Assembly: GCA_964444515.1 (NCBI GenBank)
Contig: CAYUGY010000008.1
Span: 1-23,996 of the forward strand
Direction: 5' to 3'
Length of the DNA stretch: 23,996 bases
DNA from: JAIXRY01 sp964444515
GTDB lineage: Bacteria; Patescibacteriota; Minisyncoccia; Phycocordibacterales; UBA9973
In this document: in pieces, positions 21,843 to 23,996 of the stretch
Layout: every line of letters starts with the position of its first letter
Numbering within the stretch: the first letter of the stretch is position 1
The notes under the pieces: generated by a model
What the model was told of the DNA's origin: nothing
What the model saw: the letters and a program-made list of their open reading frames with translations, nothing else
The model's database searches: none
Position numbers and translations under genes: made by a program

Positions 21843-21940
21843 AATCCTTCCTTTGTTCGATGCCACAGCTTTGTCGGTATCGCGTAGTCCAAGGCAGGGG
21901 ATTAACAAAATAATAGAACCATTCTCGGTTCTTAATACCT
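21843..21940 (+). promoter_or_regulatory. Structured leader of rpsF, candidate S6:S18 autoregulatory RNA
   Basis: Inner hairpin CGATGCC (21858-21864) with GGTATCG (21876-21882), topped by ACA/TGT around loop GCTT with a bulged C. It is enclosed by CCTTTG (21850-21855) with CAAGG (21890-21894) and CCT/AGG further out. A second hairpin, AGAACC/GGTTCT (21915-21932), stands just before the ATG. In other bacteria the rpsF leader binds the S6:S18 complex; both proteins are encoded in this operon. I could not confirm the published consensus, so the assignment is from position and structure. Confidence 0.5.
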
Positions 21941-22462
21941 ATGTCAGAAAAAGATAACGCTCGAGTATACGAGCTTGGTTATTTGTTTGTTTCATCATTA
22001 TCTGATGAACAAGCAGTAGAAAAAGCCACTGCACTGAAGGCAATGATTGCTGAAAAAGGCGGAAAGGTGATTGCGGATGAAAATCCAAAATTCACTGAAT
22101 TGGCGTACGAAATGTACAAGTACATTCTCAACAAAAAAACAAAGTTTTCTCACGGATACTTTGGTTGGGTCAAATTTACTGGTCCAGCTGATATGATTGC
22201 TGAAATGAAAGCAGTACTCGACCTCGATGTTGATATGCTTCGTTTTATGACTATCAAAACAGTTACAGAAAACACTATGGCACCAAAGAAATTTAGTGCA
22301 AAAACAGAACGTACTAAGCGACGTGATGACAGTAGTGCACCAGTTAGTAGTGAAGCGGTTGTAGATGCTCCAGCAGAAGAAGTTGTAGCGGATACAGAAG
22401 AAGCTGTAATTGACGAAGAAGTAGTTGATGAAAAGATCGACGAAATGGCAGTAGAGGAGTAA
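21941..22462 (+). CDS. rpsF: 30S ribosomal protein bS6 with a long acidic tail
   Basis: 173 residues. The S6 domain fills about 8-110 (YELGYLFVSSLSDEQAVEKA, NPKFTELAYEMYKYILNKKT, YFGWVKFTGP and DMLRFMTIKTV), followed by a basic linker (KKFSAKTERTKRRDD) and a tail of about 40 residues made mostly of Glu, Asp, Val and Ala (EEVVADTEEAVIDEEVVDEK). Most S6 proteins are 95-135 residues; in E. coli glutamates are added to the end by RimK, while here a longer acidic tail is encoded. It binds S18 in the 30S platform. First gene of the rpsF-ssb-rpsR operon. Confidence 0.95.
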   Translation: MSEKDNARVYELGYLFVSSLSDEQAVEKATALKAMIAEKGGKVIADENPKFTELAYEMYKYILNKKTKFSHGYFGWVKFTGPADMIAEMKAVLDLDVDMLRFMTIKTVTENTMAPKKFSAKTERTKRRDDSSAPVSSEAVVDAPAEEVVADTEEAVIDEEVVDEKIDEMAVEE

Positions 22463-22515
22463 AATAGATATATCGATAGTCGGATTATTTTACTTACTTT
22501 AAACCAACACTCATT

Positions 22516-22980
22516 ATGTATCTAAATCGTGTCACATTGTACGGAAATCTTACTCGAGATCCAGAAATCAAATCAATTCCTAACGGAACCAAGGTGGTTA
22601 ATATTTCGATGGCAACCAACAGAACTTGGAAAGACCAAAGTGGTGCAAAGCGTGAAGAAGTCGAATATCACAATGTTGTGGCATTCGCAAAACAAGCAGA
22701 GGTTATTGCTCAATATTGCACCAAAGGCAGTCCACTCTACGTAGAAGGACGCATCAAGACTCGTTCTTGGGATGACGCTAATGGAGTAAAAAAATATCGA
22801 ACTGAAATAATGCTTGAAAATTTCCAATTCGGTCCAAAAGGTGCAACTGGTACTGGTTCATACACACAAGGACCTTCATCAGCAGCTCCGGTGGCTGGAG
22901 GAAATAGTAAACAAGATGACGACTTGGAATCTATTGAATATCCAGATGACGATGTAAATATCGACGATATTCCTTTTTAG
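22516..22980 (+). CDS. ssb: Single-stranded DNA-binding protein
   Basis: 154 residues. An N-terminal OB fold (about 1-108: MYLNRVTLYGNLTRDPEIKS, ISMATNRTWKDQSG, EYHNVVAFAKQAEVIAQYC and GSPLYVEGRIKTRSW) is followed by a Gly/Ser/Ala-rich linker and an acidic tail ending DDIPF, the tip that recruits repair and replication proteins such as RecJ and RNase HI. Its usual place between rpsF and rpsR is kept. It starts 53 bases after rpsF and has no visible Shine-Dalgarno sequence. Confidence 0.97.
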   Translation: MYLNRVTLYGNLTRDPEIKSIPNGTKVVNISMATNRTWKDQSGAKREEVEYHNVVAFAKQAEVIAQYCTKGSPLYVEGRIKTRSWDDANGVKKYRTEIMLENFQFGPKGATGTGSYTQGPSSAAPVAGGNSKQDDDLESIEYPDDDVNIDDIPF

Positions 22981-23009
22981 TTAAAAATTATTAAATTATC
23001 CCCAAAGTT

Positions 23010-23207
23010 ATGCAAGATTTTTTCTCAACAAATAACATAAAGCATATTGATTATAAGGATATAGAAATTTTGAAAAAGTTTCTTTCTCCTACAGCAAAGA
23101 TCCTTCCTCGCAAGAGAAGTGGTCTATCTGCAAAGAATCAACGCAAATTGGAAGTAGCTGTGAAGCGTTCACGTTTCCTCGGACTACTCCCATTCGTTGC
23201 AAGATAA
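23010..23207 (+). CDS. rpsR: 30S ribosomal protein bS18
   Basis: 65 residues. Core motif IDYKDIEILKKFLSPTAKIL, then PRKRSGLSAKNQRKLEVAVK and the RSRFLGLLPFVAR end, all typical of S18. No N-terminal zinc cysteines. It pairs with bS6 on the 30S platform. Last gene of the operon, 29 bases after ssb, followed by a two-way terminator shared with efp. Confidence 0.95.
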   Translation: MQDFFSTNNIKHIDYKDIEILKKFLSPTAKILPRKRSGLSAKNQRKLEVAVKRSRFLGLLPFVAR

Positions 23208-23213
23208 TCATAT

Positions 23214-23249
23214 ATAAAAAGCGGAATCCGAAAGGATTCCGCTTTTTAT
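23214..23249. terminator. Bidirectional terminator between rpsR and efp
   Basis: Stem of 16 bases (23214-23229 with 23234-23249), core AAAAAGCGGAATCC, loop GAAA, A/T tracts on both sides. The efp stop lies 14 bases beyond. Confidence 0.93.
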
Positions 23250-23262
23250 TGTATTAAGGTAA

Positions 23263-23853
23263 CTATTTTGAAGCTCGCTCTACGTATTCGCCAGTTTCGG
23301 TGTTTACGATAATCTTTTCACCCGCTTCAAGGAAAAGTGGGCCGTTGATGACAGTACCGTTTGCAAGTGTGAGTTGCTTGTTGCCACCTGAGACACTGTT
23401 TCCTTTGATTGATGGTGGGGCATCTTTGATTTCAAAGGTCATTTTGATTGGAAGTGTGACACCAATGATTTTCTCTTCGTCATCTTCTGTTTCAAATACG
23501 AGTGCTGTAGCGACAGTGTTGTCGATCAAGAATTTCTTAGTGTTTGCAGAGATAACATCATCACCTAGTGCAAAACGTTTTGATGGATCTTTTGCGTCGC
23601 AGAACCAGTATTCACCTTTGCTTTCATATAAGAATTTTACTTCTTGTTTGCGAAGTTCTGCTTCATCAGCAGTGTCAGATGAGCGGAATGAATCGTTGAA
23701 TGTACGTCCGTTCAACAAACTTTTTAGTTTGACTTGGTTTTGTGGTTTGCGTTGTTGTGTGCGAGCAACGTGAGACTCAAGAACGACGCAAGGTTCGTCC
23801 TTGTAAATAATCACTTTGCCTTCACGGATTTCATTGTAATCAAGTAGTGCCAT
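23263..23853 (-). CDS. efp: Translation elongation factor P with non-canonical tip
   Basis: 196 residues with the three EF-P beta domains: KOW-like domain 1 (1-62), OB domain 2 (about 67-127, KFLYESKGEYWFCDAKDP) and domain 3 (about 133-194, GNSVSGGNKQLTLANGTVIN and the end NTETGEYVER). It enters the E site to rescue ribosomes stalled at polyproline. The tip loop of domain 1, P-G-K-G-x-A in E. coli with modified Lys34, reads SHVARTQQRKPQNQ (27-40), so the usual lysine and PGKG motif are missing and one residue is added. No epm or ymfI genes are in view. Minus strand, with a promoter upstream and a terminator shared with rpsR. Confidence 0.95.
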   Translation of the reverse strand: MALLDYNEIREGKVIIYKDEPCVVLESHVARTQQRKPQNQVKLKSLLNGRTFNDSFRSSDTADEAELRKQEVKFLYESKGEYWFCDAKDPSKRFALGDDVISANTKKFLIDNTVATALVFETEDDEEKIIGVTLPIKMTFEIKDAPPSIKGNSVSGGNKQLTLANGTVINGPLFLEAGEKIIVNTETGEYVERASK

Positions 23854-23870
23854 AAGCTTTATTGTTTAAT

Positions 23871-23909
23871 ATTATAGGGTCAGTATAGCAAAAAACAGTT
23901 ATTTTTCAA
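23871..23909 (-). promoter_or_regulatory. Promoter region of efp
   Basis: On the minus strand TTGAAA (23909 to 23904), 16 bases, TATACT (23887 to 23882); a second hexamer TATAAT (23876 to 23871) lies 17 bases before the ATG at 23853. Either gives a short leader without a Shine-Dalgarno sequence. Confidence 0.55.
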
Positions 23910-23926
23910 GCTATTCAAACAAATAA

Positions 23927-23959
23927 TAAAAGCGCGAAACCTTCGGTTTCGCGCTTTTA
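23927..23959. terminator. Terminator after the gene at the right edge
   Basis: Stem of 15 bases (23927-23941 with 23945-23959), core AAAAGCGCGAAACC, loop TTC. On the minus strand it follows the stop at 23965-23967 and ends in TTTTATTATTT. Confidence 0.85.
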
Positions 23960-23964
23960 TATGT

Positions 23965-23996
23965 TTATTCTCCACTACTTTCCATAACCACTTCTT
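23965..23996 (-). CDS. C-terminal fragment of an unidentified gene at the window edge
   Basis: The minus strand reads EVVMESSGE followed by TAA, and a strong terminator begins 5 bases later, the same tight stop-terminator spacing seen for other genes here. Too short to identify; the gene continues outside the window. Confidence 0.4.
   Translation of the reverse strand, partial: EVVMESSGE

Noticed and set aside
21843..21910. tRNA-like gene in the rpsF leader
   Set aside because: There is a good hairpin but no cloverleaf, no T-loop motif and no acceptor stem.
23300..23773. Plus-strand open frame over efp
   Set aside because: Antisense shadow of EF-P, no promoter, no recognisable domain.
1..23996. 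TGA read as glycine or tryptophan
   Set aside because: All conserved genes are full length with standard decoding and no in-frame TGA; only stop-codon preference is unusual.

Overview
The window looks like a piece of an AT-rich, very compact bacterial chromosome from the Candidate Phyla Radiation (Patescibacteria), most likely a Parcubacteria-type lineage. This is an inference from the gene families: a short PilB/PilC plus several minor pilins, a ComEC split into two proteins, a large GWIN-repeat surface protein, an EF-P with an R-x-Q-Q-R-K-P tip instead of PGKG, a 196-residue SOD with an H-L-K-L-Y helix, and very short intergenic spaces. The standard genetic code fits. All complete genes end in TAA or TAG, with no TGA stop. 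A run of ten N at 5240-5249 marks an assembly gap.

Layout. 1-6228: type IV pilus operon (PilB ATPase, PilC platform, three small pilin-like proteins and a large PilX-like protein cut by the gap), closed by a terminator. 6288-8149: tpiA-pgk glycolytic pair. 8192-9996: small membrane proteins (DUF1761-like, an unknown 68-residue one on the minus strand, DUF2231-like, a short aquaporin). 10030-12701: HIT hydrolase (minus), RecJ and RNase HI. 12748-15952: ComEC membrane channel, SOD (minus), a separate secreted ComEC-type metallo-beta-lactamase and MscL (minus). 16031-19015: ribosomal protein bL28 (minus), an M50 site-2 protease and a 683-residue surface protein. 19185-20159: rpsL-rpsG. 20160-20371: a hairpin-rich spacer. 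20372-21779: TatD nuclease and an unrecognised secreted protein. 21941-23207: rpsF-ssb-rpsR operon with a structured leader. 23263-23853: efp (minus). 23965-end: the tail of a further minus-strand gene.

How it fits together. The pilus genes, the ComEC channel and the secreted MBL protein are the usual parts of a DNA-uptake route, which would feed nucleotides to an organism with reduced biosynthesis. RecJ, RNase HI, TatD and SSB handle nucleic acids, tpiA-pgk belong to a minimal glycolysis, and SOD and MscL to stress defence.

Regulation is the most unusual part. At least ten genes have a -10 hexamer ending only 6-8 bases before the start codon, so their mRNAs should be leaderless. No gene has a convincing Shine-Dalgarno sequence. 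By contrast rpsL, rpsF and the secreted unknown gene have a -35/-10 pair with 17-base spacing and a real 5' leader. Terminators sit directly on, or include, the stop codons, and convergent genes share them.
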